NCBI RefSeq assembly: GCF_000224085.1
Contig: NC_015945.1
Location: 3,650,501 to 3,714,500 of the forward strand
Direction of reading: 5' to 3'
Source: Allomuricauda ruestringensis DSM 13258
Lineage (GTDB): Bacteria > Bacteroidota > Bacteroidia > Flavobacteriales > Flavobacteriaceae
Length of the DNA: 64,000 nt
The position numbers and the translations under genes were made by a program. Below are positions 44,182 to 53,883 of this stretch, one piece after another. The first letter of the stretch is position 1, and the number at the start of each line of letters is the position of its first letter. Below the pieces are notes generated by a model. That model saw only the letters and a program-made list of their open reading frames with translations. It was not told where the DNA came from and searched no databases.

Positions 44182-47100
44182 TTAAAATTCAATGTTTACA
44201 CCCATGGTAATTGTTCTAAACAATGGGTATGATTTACCCGGACCATAATATCCGTGAAGTCTTTCCGGGTCAAAGTTCTCATCAATGGGCGAAAAGGTCA
44301 GTAGGTTTTCTCCACTAACATAAACTCTAAGCCTACTAAAGCCTAAGGGATCCAAAACAGTACTCGGTATGGAGTAGCCCAACTGAAGGTTTTTCAACCG
44401 CATATAGGAAGCATCTTGCAAAAACCTTGTTTGCTGTTGTTGATTTTTCCTGATTTCGCCCGTTGCATACGGTCTCGCAAAATAGGCATCCGTATTTTCG
44501 GGTGTCCAATAGTCCAGTGTTGTTTCGAACACTTGTTGTGTCCAACTTCCCGTAAGACCATAAAACGGAATGTCGCCCAACGAAACTTCTCTTTTGGCAA
44601 TCCCCTGCCAAAACATATTGAAATCGAATCCTTTCCAATCGAATCTGGTAGTGAATCCAAAGGCATAACGCGGTGTTGTATTTCCTATCCTTCTTAAGTC
44701 TCCTGGGTCTTCGATGGTATTTTCCCCTTGGGAGATTACACCATCTCCGTTCAAATCGGTATATTCAATATCTCCGAGGTTCCAGTTTCCGCCATAGATG
44801 TAAGTCGTCTGGTCAGCCATATTGTTCAATTGTTCATCACTTTGGATAATTCCCGCGGTGGTGTACCCCCATATTTCACCAATTTCCTTGCCTGGGTAAT
44901 AGCCCCAAATATTGTTGGTTGTACTGTTGTATTTGGTAATCTTGGAAAAGTTATCCGATAAATTGAATTGTAGTGAGTAATGGAACTCTTCGTTAATGAC
45001 ATCGTTCCAACCCAAGGTCAATTCAAATCCTTTGGTCACCATATCTGCATTGTTGGTTACCGGGACACCCACTCCTAAAATGGAGGGCAAAGCTTCTGCT
45101 GGACCAACCATATCCAAAGTCTTTCTTTCAAACCAATCAAAACTCAGACTCAAACGATTCTTCAACATCGTTACATCCAAACCAAAATCCAAGGTGTTAG
45201 CTGTTGCCCAGGTTAAATTATTACTGACCAACCCTGGCGCAGAAATATAATTGGGCCGCTCACCATCAATTATATACCCCAGATTGGTACGAATGGGGAC
45301 TTGTGCATAAAAGAGGTAATTTGAAATTTGCTGATTCCCGAGTTCTCCATAGGAGGCCCTTAGCTTAAGGGAGTTGATTTCCTCAACCTTGAAAAAGTTT
45401 TCCTTGGCAATGTTCCAACCTGCGGATACCGATGGAAAAAATCCCCATTGATTTCCCACAGGAAATTTTGACGTTCCATCATACCTAGCATTCGCCTCAA
45501 ACAAATATTTGCCTTTGTAATTGTAGTTTACCCGGCCGAAAAAACCAATATTGACCCACTCATCAATTGAATCGGATGTTTGCCTAATACCTGTTCCCGT
45601 ATTCAAGGACGGTATGGCGTCGGTCACCAAATTGGGAACATAACCCGATATTGCATTGCGGGTATAATCTTCTCTCTGGCCTCCGAGTAGCACGTTAAAA
45701 TAGTGTCCGCCAATGGTTTTATCATAAGAAGAGAACAACTCTAAACTTTCATAATCCCTCGATGCATTTGTTTTGCTCACAGAATTGACGGACTGAATAT
45801 CGTATGGATTCCCATTCGTATCATGCGCCTGTAAAACAGCCTGATGGGCGTTGACTTCTGTCATTAATTTGGAGTACGAGTACCGTGCAGTGGTTTTCCA
45901 ATCTTTTATGGGCTCAAATACCATGGTTCCCATCAATTTTAATTCATCCTCCCTAATCTTACGTCTTGATCCTTCAAAATATTGGATTTCCGAGGTCCAC
46001 AAAGGATATCCATTAGGATCGTACAGTGGCCAGTGTGGCTGTCTCGTATAGGTAATATGAAAAAGGTCACCTGTCTGTGCCGAATAATCATAAGGTTCGT
46101 TGGTAAAACCTCTATTGTACAGGGTTTGAAAGCTAAACTTGAGTTTCTCGTTCAAATCCGTATTAATATTGGCCAAAAGATTGTACCGTTTGTAGTTATC
46201 CTGTCCTATCTCATAAATCCCATCTTGGTCCAGGTAGCCCAAAGAGATACGATAATCTGTATTGTCTCCTCCTCCACTTACCGCAAAGTCGTGTTTCTGG
46301 CTTACCATGGAATCACTGTAGTACGCATCAAAATAATCCACATTTGCGTTACCCAGTCCATAACTCCAACGCGAAGGATCTCCGGGCTCGGGAACCGTGG
46401 TCGGAATACTCCCTGGATCGGAAAGGTATTGTCGTATTCTATCCATCTGGTCTGGACCAAAAATCGGGTTCATTCCCGAGTTGGCCGCAGCTGCATTCAC
46501 TGTTTCTGCATAAAGCAGGGAATTTACTGTTTTTGGAAAAACAGTTTGTGCGTTGTTCGACACCGAACTGTTAATACTTACCGTGGTTTGCTTTCTGGAA
46601 CCTTTTTTTGTGGTTACCAAAATGACCCCAAAAGTTGCTCGGGCCCCATAGATTGCAGCTGATGCTGCATCTTTCAACACCGAAATGCTCTCTATATCAA
46701 CAGGATTGAGAAGGTTCAAATCCCCCTGCACACCATCTATAAGGACCAGCGGTGCCGCTCCTCCATTGATATCGCCAAGTCCCCTAATTTGAAAAGTGGA
46801 GCCCTGACCGATTCTTCCCGGTGAACCGGGATTCGTGGTTACACTAAGGTTGGCAACAGTTCCCTGCAAAGCTTGGCCCGCATTTTGAACTGCCCTGTTT
46901 TCAAGTACTACGCTAGAGGTCTCACCAACGGCGCCCGTCAAGTTTTCCTTCTTCTGTACACCATATCCAACAACAACAACCTCATCCAGCTTACTGGTAT
47001 TTTCCTCCATGGTCACATCAATGACATCGTTGGTAACTTCAACACGCTGAGTGATCATCCCCATATAGGAAAACACAAGTACGTCCCCTTCATCCGCTTC

Positions 47101-47628
47101 TATCGAATAATTACCGTCAAAGTCAGTCTGCGTACCATTGGTTGTTCCATCCACCAAAACATTGACCCCTGGCAGTGGGTTTCCGTCAATGTCCTTGACA
47201 GACCCTGACACCATTTGCTGGTAATTGGTTCCCGTATTTTTTTCTGTTTTGGATTCATTCGTCTTTGCCAATGCACGCTTCAGTATGATCTGTTTTTTGA
47301 AAACCTCATAGGTTATGGGGGTTTTCGAAAACAGTTCTTCCAAGATTTTGGAAATGCGTTTGTTTTTTACACTGATCGAGACTTTCTTGGCATATTCAAT
47401 TTCGTTATCGTTGTACAAAAACTTGAACTGTGTATTGGACTCGATTTCTCTCAACACTTTTTCTACACTGACATTCTCTAAATGCAAAGTGATTTTGGTA
47501 TTCTGGGCATAAGAACTTGCCTGAACCTGAAAAAGGGAAATGATAAAAAGGTAGACTGTCAATTTCATTTTAAGGTCTAACTTCAAGTATAAGGGGGGCA
47601 TGCCCCTTAACATCGAAAGGATTTTCAT
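44182..47628 (-). CDS. SusC/RagA TonB-dependent transporter with STN signalling domain (PUL 2)
   Basis: An 1148-residue outer-membrane importer. After the signal region (LTVYLFIISLFQVQASSYAQ) comes an STN domain at about residues 45-115 (LENVSVEKVLREIESNTQFK), a regulatory domain (VSGSVKDIDGNPLPGVNVLV), the plug (LDEVVVVGYGVQKKENLTGA, then APLVLIDGVQGDLNLLNPVD) and a barrel ending in GVNIEF. Many flavobacterial SusC proteins carry the same extended leader before the signal, so ATG 47628 is kept; ATG 47568 is the alternative. The STN domain pairs it with the FecR encoded upstream. Confidence 0.95.
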   Translation of the reverse strand: MKILSMLRGMPPLYLKLDLKMKLTVYLFIISLFQVQASSYAQNTKITLHLENVSVEKVLREIESNTQFKFLYNDNEIEYAKKVSISVKNKRISKILEELFSKTPITYEVFKKQIILKRALAKTNESKTEKNTGTNYQQMVSGSVKDIDGNPLPGVNVLVDGTTNGTQTDFDGNYSIEADEGDVLVFSYMGMITQRVEVTNDVIDVTMEENTSKLDEVVVVGYGVQKKENLTGAVGETSSVVLENRAVQNAGQALQGTVANLSVTTNPGSPGRIGQGSTFQIRGLGDINGGAAPLVLIDGVQGDLNLLNPVDIESISVLKDAASAAIYGARATFGVILVTTKKGSRKQTTVSINSSVSNNAQTVFPKTVNSLLYAETVNAAAANSGMNPIFGPDQMDRIRQYLSDPGSIPTTVPEPGDPSRWSYGLGNANVDYFDAYYSDSMVSQKHDFAVSGGGDNTDYRISLGYLDQDGIYEIGQDNYKRYNLLANINTDLNEKLKFSFQTLYNRGFTNEPYDYSAQTGDLFHITYTRQPHWPLYDPNGYPLWTSEIQYFEGSRRKIREDELKLMGTMVFEPIKDWKTTARYSYSKLMTEVNAHQAVLQAHDTNGNPYDIQSVNSVSKTNASRDYESLELFSSYDKTIGGHYFNVLLGGQREDYTRNAISGYVPNLVTDAIPSLNTGTGIRQTSDSIDEWVNIGFFGRVNYNYKGKYLFEANARYDGTSKFPVGNQWGFFPSVSAGWNIAKENFFKVEEINSLKLRASYGELGNQQISNYLFYAQVPIRTNLGYIIDGERPNYISAPGLVSNNLTWATANTLDFGLDVTMLKNRLSLSFDWFERKTLDMVGPAEALPSILGVGVPVTNNADMVTKGFELTLGWNDVINEEFHYSLQFNLSDNFSKITKYNSTTNNIWGYYPGKEIGEIWGYTTAGIIQSDEQLNNMADQTTYIYGGNWNLGDIEYTDLNGDGVISQGENTIEDPGDLRRIGNTTPRYAFGFTTRFDWKGFDFNMFWQGIAKREVSLGDIPFYGLTGSWTQQVFETTLDYWTPENTDAYFARPYATGEIRKNQQQQTRFLQDASYMRLKNLQLGYSIPSTVLDPLGFSRLRVYVSGENLLTFSPIDENFDPERLHGYYGPGKSYPLFRTITMGVNIEF

Positions 47629-47776
47629 ATCTTTGTTCTGTATTAAGATGATTTAACATTTGGTTTAAATCACTCTTTTATCCAATCGGGGAATGTGTCA
47701 GCATTTTCCGATTTTTTTCTTCTAGAGTGATGGTTATTTATATTCAAAAGTTCATTTCATTGGCAGATTTTTTTGG

Positions 47777-48982
47777 TTAATAAATATTGATTTTGTCGTT
47801 TTCAATATCATAGTCAAAGCCGTAATTTCTTTTGAACGACTCCAGTATATCTTCCATTGATTCAATTTTGATATCAAAGGTCGCCGTGAAGGTTTCTTCT
47901 CCAAGCTCTACGTTGTTGTTTGTGATTGACACATTGTAGCATCGCGCCAATTTCTTGATGATGTCCTCAAATTTCATGTGACTGAACACCATCCTTCCCT
48001 TAGTCCATGCGGTATAGATATCCGTATCCACTTCTGTGACAGCGATATTTTCCTCCTCTTTGTTCCATGCCCCCATGAACCCGGGCTCCAACATGGTATA
48101 CCTTTCCTTGTCTTTTTTCTGAGAACCTTTGTTTTTATATAGCCCAACGGAGCCCTCAAGCAAAACCGTATTTATAAATGCATCCTCAGGGTAGGAAGAA
48201 ATCACAAATTGGGTCCCCAGTACTTGGACGCCTAGGCTGCCCGAATTCACTATAAATGGTTGTTCCTTATTTTTTTGGACATCAAAAAAAGCCTCACCCT
48301 CCATAAAAACCTCCCTGTTCTTGTCTTTGATAAACCGCACAGGGTATTTCAAGGAAGTCCCTGCATTTAAATGCACCCGGGTTCCATCGGACAAGACAAG
48401 TTGAAACGTTTTACCATAAGGCACAGTTAGTTTATGATACCCCATTGGCTTCTTATCACTATCGGAACTGCTGGATCTTTCTTCTGCTTGGGTATAATCA
48501 AGTTGATCGAATTTTTGCATCCCCACGACGTTTCCTTTGCTGTTCTTAAACAGTCGATTATCGGATTTTGACAGTTTTTCAACAGCACCATTTTCAAGTT
48601 CCAGAGTAATCGATTCTTGTTCGGGCAATGCACCAGTCCCCTCCTCCGTAAAATTTCCACTTGAAAAAAAGTAGGTACAGACAGCAATACCGATAAAAAT
48701 AGCGGCAACTTTGACCATTATTTTTAAATATCTAAGCTTTGAATCCGCAACTGTATTTGCTCTTAACCTTTCCCATTCCCTTGCGTGCGTTTCATCCACC
48801 TCCTTTTTCAAACGACTTCTCTCAAGCCAATGACTGGGTTCTGCCAATTTTTGCATGATATAATCCCGCTCGTCTTGATTCAGCTCCTCTGAGGTATCCA
48901 CCTCATCAATCCTTTCTCGAAGTAGGATTGTTCTAGCCAGTTTTTTAGCCAGTTCGATTAGTTTGCCGAAATCCCTTAACAT
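47777..48982 (-). CDS. FecR-family anti-sigma factor (PUL 2)
   Basis: A 401-residue protein with a cytoplasmic N-terminal part (about 1-100, with EELNQDERDYIMQKLAEPSH), one membrane helix (YLKIMVKVAAIFIGIAVCTY), a periplasmic FecR domain (FQLVLSDGTRVHLNAGTSLK) and a C-terminal DUF4974 domain (GRMVFSHMKFEDIIKKLARC). Its longer cytoplasmic part differs from that of the PUL 1 FecR, suggesting the two switches do not cross-talk. The SusC gene follows after about 150 bp, enough room for an internal promoter driven by the sigma factor. Confidence 0.94.
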   Translation of the reverse strand: MLRDFGKLIELAKKLARTILLRERIDEVDTSEELNQDERDYIMQKLAEPSHWLERSRLKKEVDETHAREWERLRANTVADSKLRYLKIMVKVAAIFIGIAVCTYFFSSGNFTEEGTGALPEQESITLELENGAVEKLSKSDNRLFKNSKGNVVGMQKFDQLDYTQAEERSSSSDSDKKPMGYHKLTVPYGKTFQLVLSDGTRVHLNAGTSLKYPVRFIKDKNREVFMEGEAFFDVQKNKEQPFIVNSGSLGVQVLGTQFVISSYPEDAFINTVLLEGSVGLYKNKGSQKKDKERYTMLEPGFMGAWNKEEENIAVTEVDTDIYTAWTKGRMVFSHMKFEDIIKKLARCYNVSITNNNVELGEETFTATFDIKIESMEDILESFKRNYGFDYDIENDKINIY

Positions 48983-49054
48983 ATGGTAGTAATTGTTGCT
49001 TTCTTTAGTTTAAAGACGATGTTACATGCAAATGGGGTTAAACATTTTTCTTTT

Positions 49055-49633
49055 TTATGGCAAAAAGATGTGGGCCACTAAGGCAATGTGTTCCCGAAGT
49101 TGGAAACGGAGCTTACGATAGGCTATTTTTTTCTGGGCCTTTACAGTGTTCAAGGTTATCTCCAATTCATTGGCGATTTCACCATTTTTATAGCCCAATA
49201 AACTTAGTTTTATGATTTTCTTACATCTCAATGGCAAGGTATCCACAGCATGGTCCACCAATCGTGCCGTTTCTTGCAATACGAGCTCAGTTGAAAAAAA
49301 AGAATCGGTTTCCATACTTTGAATGGCCTCGACAGATAAGTCGCATTTCGATTTATACCTTTTGCTTTTCAGCACATCCAACGCTCTATTCTTTACTGCT
49401 GTATACAAATAGGATTTAACAGTATTCTGGCTTTTAAAAACCGTTTTTTGGTTCCAAACTTTTATGAAAATCTCCTGTACGACATCCCTTGCCATCTCGA
49501 TATCGTTCAAATAACGATTGCAAAACAAACAAAGTGAAACGTGGTGGGTATCAAAAAGAACCTTGTATTCTTTGGTAGTTAGGCGGTATGTTTTATTGGC
49601 TTTCAGTTTTAAGGGGTTATTTATACTGTACAC
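49055..49633 (-). CDS. ECF RNA polymerase sigma factor (PUL 2)
   Basis: Sigma-70-family protein with region 2 (EMARDVVQEIFIKVWNQKTV) and region 4 (LPLRCKKIIKLSLLGYKNGE, then IANELEITLNTVKAQKKIAY). The frame is open to a TTG at 49672, but that lies inside a terminator hairpin. The GTG at 49633 is a better start and gives 193 residues, the usual length for the FecI-like group. It heads PUL 2 in the order sigma, FecR, SusC, SusD. Confidence 0.88.
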   Translation of the reverse strand: MYSINNPLKLKANKTYRLTTKEYKVLFDTHHVSLCLFCNRYLNDIEMARDVVQEIFIKVWNQKTVFKSQNTVKSYLYTAVKNRALDVLKSKRYKSKCDLSVEAIQSMETDSFFSTELVLQETARLVDHAVDTLPLRCKKIIKLSLLGYKNGEIANELEITLNTVKAQKKIAYRKLRFQLREHIALVAHIFLP

Positions 49634-49661
49634 TATTAAACTCCGCCGTTTATGCCACAAA

Positions 49662-49690
49662 AAATAGGGCAATCCAAGACTGCCCTATTT
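49662..49690 (-). terminator. Intrinsic terminator before the PUL 2 sigma gene
   Basis: On the minus strand AAATAGGGCA pairs with TGCCCTATTT around a 9-nt loop and runs into a T-stretch. It ends transcripts coming from the right, that is, from the promoter at 50098-50164 through the frame at 49695-50072. It therefore isolates that small unit from PUL 2. Confidence 0.75.
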
Positions 49691-49694
49691 CAAA

Positions 49695-50072
49695 CTAACT
49701 AAACGACTTAACAATTATGTAAATATTTACGATGCTAGGTAACTTTAGTATACCATTATGTTTGTTTCCTCTCATAACACTACTAAGACGACCATAAGTT
49801 GAAATAGGGTTAAAAATTTTTAAATAATTTATGTTCCAGCACGTCACCACGTGTTTATCCATTTCAGAATCCATTTTGGAAAATAGTCCTGTACATGCAA
49901 TTAAACCCATTATGGGCTGAACTCCCTGCCCAGACACATCATCATTTAAGGCACATTGAAAACCATCTTTTTTCTTGGACAAAAGCAAATGCTCGATATG
50001 GTTTGGACCCAACGAGCATAAAATGTACAAACAAGGCTCAATAAAAGAGAATGGAGGTCGGGGGCTGAACAT
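49695..50072 (-). CDS. Possible small gene (or untranslated RNA) under the shared 41-bp element
   Basis: A 125-codon frame starting at ATG 50072 and stopping 5 bp before an intrinsic terminator. I recognise no family; there is no signal peptide and six cysteines are scattered. By composition alone I would dismiss it. What supports it is context: a promoter nearly identical to that of the giant T9SS gene lies upstream, and the distance from the TAnCTTG box to the ATG is the same within 3 bp. Promoter, frame and terminator together form a complete unit of about 430 bp. It could equally be a small regulatory RNA with a chance frame. Confidence 0.35.
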   Translation of the reverse strand: MFSPRPPFSFIEPCLYILCSLGPNHIEHLLLSKKKDGFQCALNDDVSGQGVQPIMGLIACTGLFSKMDSEMDKHVVTCWNINYLKIFNPISTYGRLSSVMRGNKHNGILKLPSIVNIYIIVKSFS

Positions 50073-50097
50073 ATAGTAAAATCAATGTTTTCAAACA

Positions 50098-50164
50098 CAA
50101 GATAACTTACCATACCTTCAATAAAAATACGTACACCAGTACGATTTTTACGTAGGGGTACGTA
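50098..50164 (-). promoter_or_regulatory. Promoter with 41-bp activator-like element, copy B
   Basis: Positions 50124-50164 match 58801-58841 at 34 of 41 bases. The distal half contains TACGTAGGGGTACGTA, two TACGTA palindromes around four G, identical in both copies; the proximal half has diverged TACG/GTAC half-sites. Reading on the minus strand, a TATCTTG box (50098-50104) follows after exactly 19 bp, as in copy A. It lies 14 bp past the stop of the response regulator gene and probably binds that protein. Confidence 0.7.
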
Positions 50165-50178
50165 TTTCTGGCTTATGA

Positions 50179-50820
50179 TTATAGTGACAATATTAAATCC
50201 TTATACTTGGAAATCCAGGAAGCCCATTGGTCTCCGCCACCCAATTCCAATTTTTGGATGATATTGCTTCTATGCTTCTGAACGGTCCGCAAAGATATCA
50301 ACAATTCCTCGGCAATTTCCTTGGACGTCTTTGACTGCGCCACCATTCGAAGAATAGTGCGTTCTGAAGAAGACAGTAGTTTTAGTTTTTTTAGCTGTGG
50401 ATTAATGGTTGTTTCCACCATTTGTTCAAAGGTCTTGCTAAAGTACGTTTCCCCTGCGCTCACCTTTAGGATACACCTTTCCATTTCCAAAAAAGGTTCT
50501 TCTTTAAGCAAATAACCACTGATTCCCAGTTGTTTGGCCCTATAAACAAGCCCTTCCTCCTTATGGGAAGTAAGTAGGATAAAACGGGTAGTACAGCCTG
50601 CATCCGTTGCCTTTGTTATCACTTCTATTCCAGAAAGCATGGGCATTTGAATATCCAAAATAGCAATATCGGGTCTTAGGTCCAATAGTTGTTCCAAGGC
50701 CTCTAAGCCATTGGTTGACTGAGCAATCACATTATATCCTTTGGATTCAAGCTCATCAACCAATCCTTTCAACAACAAAGGATGGTCATCGGCCACCAAT
50801 ATGGTATGTGCATTATGCAT
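50179..50820 (-). CDS. NarL/LuxR-family response regulator
   Basis: A 213-residue cytoplasmic regulator. The receiver domain begins HTILVADDHPLLLKGLVDEL; the phosphoacceptor is the Asp of IAILDIQMPMLSG, with Thr/Ser in ILLTS and Lys in LKEE completing the site. The C-terminal LuxR-type helix-turn-helix reads LSSSERTILRMVAQSKTSKE, then LISLRTVQKHRSNIIQKLEL. ATG 50820 overlaps the kinase stop by 8 bp, which decides this start over the longer frame to 50889. The 41-bp elements at 50124 and 58801 are the likely targets. Confidence 0.93.
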   Translation of the reverse strand: MHNAHTILVADDHPLLLKGLVDELESKGYNVIAQSTNGLEALEQLLDLRPDIAILDIQMPMLSGIEVITKATDAGCTTRFILLTSHKEEGLVYRAKQLGISGYLLKEEPFLEMERCILKVSAGETYFSKTFEQMVETTINPQLKKLKLLSSSERTILRMVAQSKTSKEIAEELLISLRTVQKHRSNIIQKLELGGGDQWASWISKYKDLILSL

Positions 50821-52858
50821 TTGTAATGGGGATATGGGCATTAATAGATGTTCCTCTATTCTTTGTGGTCCGGATTTGAACATTACCACACATCATCTGG
50901 ATTCTTTTTTCCATGGTTTTGAGACCTAGGCCTTGACCCTTATGTTCTTCATTATAGTCAAAACCTATTCCATTGTCCGTAATCAGTAATTTGACACAAT
51001 CTGTCTTCTTAATAATCTCAATCAATACTTCGGTCGCTTGTGAATGTTTTACCAAATTGGTCATGGCCTCTTGTACAAATCTGTAAAAATTAACATTTTG
51101 CTGTTTTTCAAAGCAATCGTCTATCGCATCCATTTCCAAGGTAAAAATAATATTGTACTTCTCATCAAAAGTATAGATTAGCTGCTGTATGGCTCCGGTT
51201 ATTCCCAAGTTTGCCAATGCAGGGGGAAGAAGCCCTTTTGCTACCATTCTGACTTCTTCCAAGGTATCTTGGGACAGTTTCAACAGTTCTTTTTGTCTGG
51301 TATCCCTTGCTTTTTTTGACATCAAGGTCAGTTGTTGCCCAACGCCGTCGTGCAATTCTCTTGCGATATATTCCTTCTCCCTTTCCTGTTGCCATAACAA
51401 ATCTTGTGAATATTTTTCGGTAAGTTCTTGCTCCTTTTTGGCAAACCGCCGATTTCTGTACAACCATAAAAAACCAGATCCCCCAACAAGCATCACACCA
51501 CCAAAGATCATCCAATAGGTCTTTTCCTTATTTTGTGCATCGAGAATTTTAATATCCTGCTTTTGACGTGCAATCTCCATATCCTTCTTTTCCGCTTCAA
51601 GTTCGGCTTGAATAAAAGCGAATCTCCTCCTAGCGGTTACATTGTTGACAGAGTCTTTCATCCTTACATAATTTTTAAAGTGCCGCAGGGATTGTGGCAA
51701 ATTGTTCATTTTCTCATAGATATTGGACAACAACAACTCAGAGCGCATAATATTTTGGGCTTCCAAAGTTCCCTTTACACCTTCATGGGCTTTTTGGGCG
51801 TACCTTTCTGCTTGAGTAAGTTGGTTGTTGGCCAATGCATTCCAACTCATGGCCAAATGATAGTATGTTTCTAAAAAAGGATTGTTAATATGAGGACCTA
51901 TCTTGGAAACAAGCTCCCGTTTATATAAGTCCGAAGTATCCCGTATCCCGTTCCTGGCATAAGTGGAAACGGCATAGGAAAGGGTCAATATATTCACTAT
52001 GCCCTGTATATCTGATTTATGGCTCCGCTCTTTAAGTGCCAATCGTATTTGATGAAGCTCTTCGGCCATGTCATTTTTACGGTTGGCCTCATTACAGGCA
52101 GCCAAACGTGCCATGGTAACCACTTGATACTCTTTTATGGCCGTTCCTCTTTCAAATACCTCTTGACGGGCTTTCTCTGCCCTATCATATAATCCATTTT
52201 TACCGTAGAGCTGTGCCAAACCATTCTGCGCCCACAAATACATCAATGTATCCTTTTGATGGGCAAATATTTTCTTGGCCTTTTCAAAATAGCCCACACT
52301 CTGGGAAATCTTGTTCACCTTGTCACTATTTTCACCAGCTTTTAAATAAGCGTAACCGAATTCATATAAGGAGGAATCCTTTTGCTTTTCCATGAACTGG
52401 ATTCCCTCATCCAATATGTCCAAGGATCTTTTATAATATTGCATAAATGTTGCCGCCTCGGCATAAGTAATGTAAAACAATGATATTTGCTTTTCATCAC
52501 TGCTATGTTGGACATAAGGCTGATAGTTCTCCAATATCCCGAATGCCTTGGTATGGTTAATGGATTCGTAAATATAATAGCCCCCTAATGCATTTGTGAA
52601 CAACAAGGCTTCATTCCATTGTTCTTGTACCAATGATGAATCTCGATACTGAAGAAAAATATTGGCAATCCCATCGTTGTTCAACCGTCCATCATCAAGT
52701 AATTCCCGTAAATGATTCACTTTTGTTTCAAATGTTGCCATTGAATCCAAAATGACCGACACATTATCACGGTCTTCCCTTGTTTGGGAACTACATATTT
52801 CGGAAACCAAACAAAAAACTATGATCAGTATGGGTATGGGGAATTTATACACAAGCAT
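50813..52858 (-). CDS. TPR-containing sensor histidine kinase (HisKA_3 type)
   Basis: A 681-residue kinase. A signal/anchor (PILIIVFCLVSEICSSQ) is followed by about 400 residues of TPR-like helices in the periplasm (SLYEFGYAYLKAGENSDKVN, then YLWAQNGLAQLYGKNGLYDR), one membrane helix (TYWMIFGGVMLVGGSGFLWL), a coiled linker, the phosphoacceptor box ARELHDGVGQQLTLMSKKAR, and an ATPase domain with N-box VQEAMTNLVKHSQA and G-boxes DNGIGFD and GQGLGLKTM. It has no recognisable small-ligand domain, so the TPR array is the probable sensor, perhaps of a secreted or envelope protein. It is co-translated with the response regulator. Confidence 0.92.
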   Translation of the reverse strand: MLVYKFPIPILIIVFCLVSEICSSQTREDRDNVSVILDSMATFETKVNHLRELLDDGRLNNDGIANIFLQYRDSSLVQEQWNEALLFTNALGGYYIYESINHTKAFGILENYQPYVQHSSDEKQISLFYITYAEAATFMQYYKRSLDILDEGIQFMEKQKDSSLYEFGYAYLKAGENSDKVNKISQSVGYFEKAKKIFAHQKDTLMYLWAQNGLAQLYGKNGLYDRAEKARQEVFERGTAIKEYQVVTMARLAACNEANRKNDMAEELHQIRLALKERSHKSDIQGIVNILTLSYAVSTYARNGIRDTSDLYKRELVSKIGPHINNPFLETYYHLAMSWNALANNQLTQAERYAQKAHEGVKGTLEAQNIMRSELLLSNIYEKMNNLPQSLRHFKNYVRMKDSVNNVTARRRFAFIQAELEAEKKDMEIARQKQDIKILDAQNKEKTYWMIFGGVMLVGGSGFLWLYRNRRFAKKEQELTEKYSQDLLWQQEREKEYIARELHDGVGQQLTLMSKKARDTRQKELLKLSQDTLEEVRMVAKGLLPPALANLGITGAIQQLIYTFDEKYNIIFTLEMDAIDDCFEKQQNVNFYRFVQEAMTNLVKHSQATEVLIEIIKKTDCVKLLITDNGIGFDYNEEHKGQGLGLKTMEKRIQMMCGNVQIRTTKNRGTSINAHIPITNA

Positions 52859-52971
52859 AAAAATACCACTAATACATAAACTTTTATGAGCGTAAACTCA
52901 AATATCTTTTGCTGCTTATCCTGATGGTTTTGACGCACTCATCCAGTATACCCATCGGATGCATCATGGGC

Positions 52972-53874
52972 TTAATTTATATTTGAAATAAAATCATATC
53001 TCAAAAAAAATTCATGCGTACCACCAGTATAAGGGCGGATTCCCGATACCGGGACTTCGTAAGCATACCCCAACATCAACTTTTTCCCTATCATAAAGCT
53101 TCCCAAGCCACCAACGGCATCATAACTATTAAAACGATAGTTGGCCCCTATCATAAATCGGTCATGAAAACTGACATTGGCCCCGGCATCGATGGAAACC
53201 GGTGCAGCATCCGTCAAAATCACCATGGACCTTGGCTTCAATGTGATGGAATTGGCAAGTGGAAAATCGTATCCTGCCGTAACATATAAATTGGGTCTGT
53301 CCGAAACCCTGAAGGATGTGTCGGTGTCCACTATATAATCCACATTGAACATTTGAGGTACGGATACTGCCACATACCAGCGTTTTCCATATAAAAAACT
53401 TCCCACCCCCACGTTTGGCGACCAACTGTCCGAATAATAATTAAAATAGGGATCCGATTGCACATCAGGTCTGTTCAATAGTTCCGGACTCAAGGAATAA
53501 TGGGTAAAGCCTGCCTTGATTCCAAAAGCTAGGCGAGTAGTCCTACCTACTTGCAGCGTATAAGAGAAATCGCCATAGAGGTAATCAAACTTTTCTTCGC
53601 CCAAAGCATCGCTCACAAGCGAAAGCCCCAGCCCTACCTTTTCATTGCGCAAAGGGGTATGTGCCGAAAACATTTGTGTGGATGGTGCTCCCTCGAAACC
53701 ACTCCATTGTGAACGGTGCATCAAAATGGCCGAAAAGCCTTTTGTACTTCCTGCAAATGCAGGGTTGATACTAACGGGGTTGTACAAGTATTGTGTGAAC
53801 TGTGGTGCCTGTTGGGCTATGGCATGGTGATGGCACACAACCACAACGACCATCAATAATATAAACTTCTTCAT
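52972..53874 (-). CDS. PorP/SprF-family type IX secretion membrane protein
   Basis: A 300-residue outer-membrane beta-barrel-like protein with a signal peptide (ILLMVVVVVCHHHAIAQ). The family start AQQAPQFTQYLYNPVSINPA, then FAGSTKGFSAILMHRSQWSG, is the PorP/SprF hallmark, and the final strand ends in HEFFLRYDF. Such proteins are encoded directly after type B T9SS cargo genes and help secrete or hold that cargo on the surface. It follows the giant gene by about 9 bp, so the two form one transcript. Confidence 0.95.
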   Translation of the reverse strand: MKKFILLMVVVVVCHHHAIAQQAPQFTQYLYNPVSINPAFAGSTKGFSAILMHRSQWSGFEGAPSTQMFSAHTPLRNEKVGLGLSLVSDALGEEKFDYLYGDFSYTLQVGRTTRLAFGIKAGFTHYSLSPELLNRPDVQSDPYFNYYSDSWSPNVGVGSFLYGKRWYVAVSVPQMFNVDYIVDTDTSFRVSDRPNLYVTAGYDFPLANSITLKPRSMVILTDAAPVSIDAGANVSFHDRFMIGANYRFNSYDAVGGLGSFMIGKKLMLGYAYEVPVSGIRPYTGGTHEFFLRYDFISNIN

Positions 53875-53883
53875 CTTAATCTT

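Noticed and set aside
49634..49672. Extending the PUL 2 sigma factor to a TTG at 49672
   Set aside because: That codon lies in the terminator hairpin at 49662-49690; GTG 49633 is a better start.
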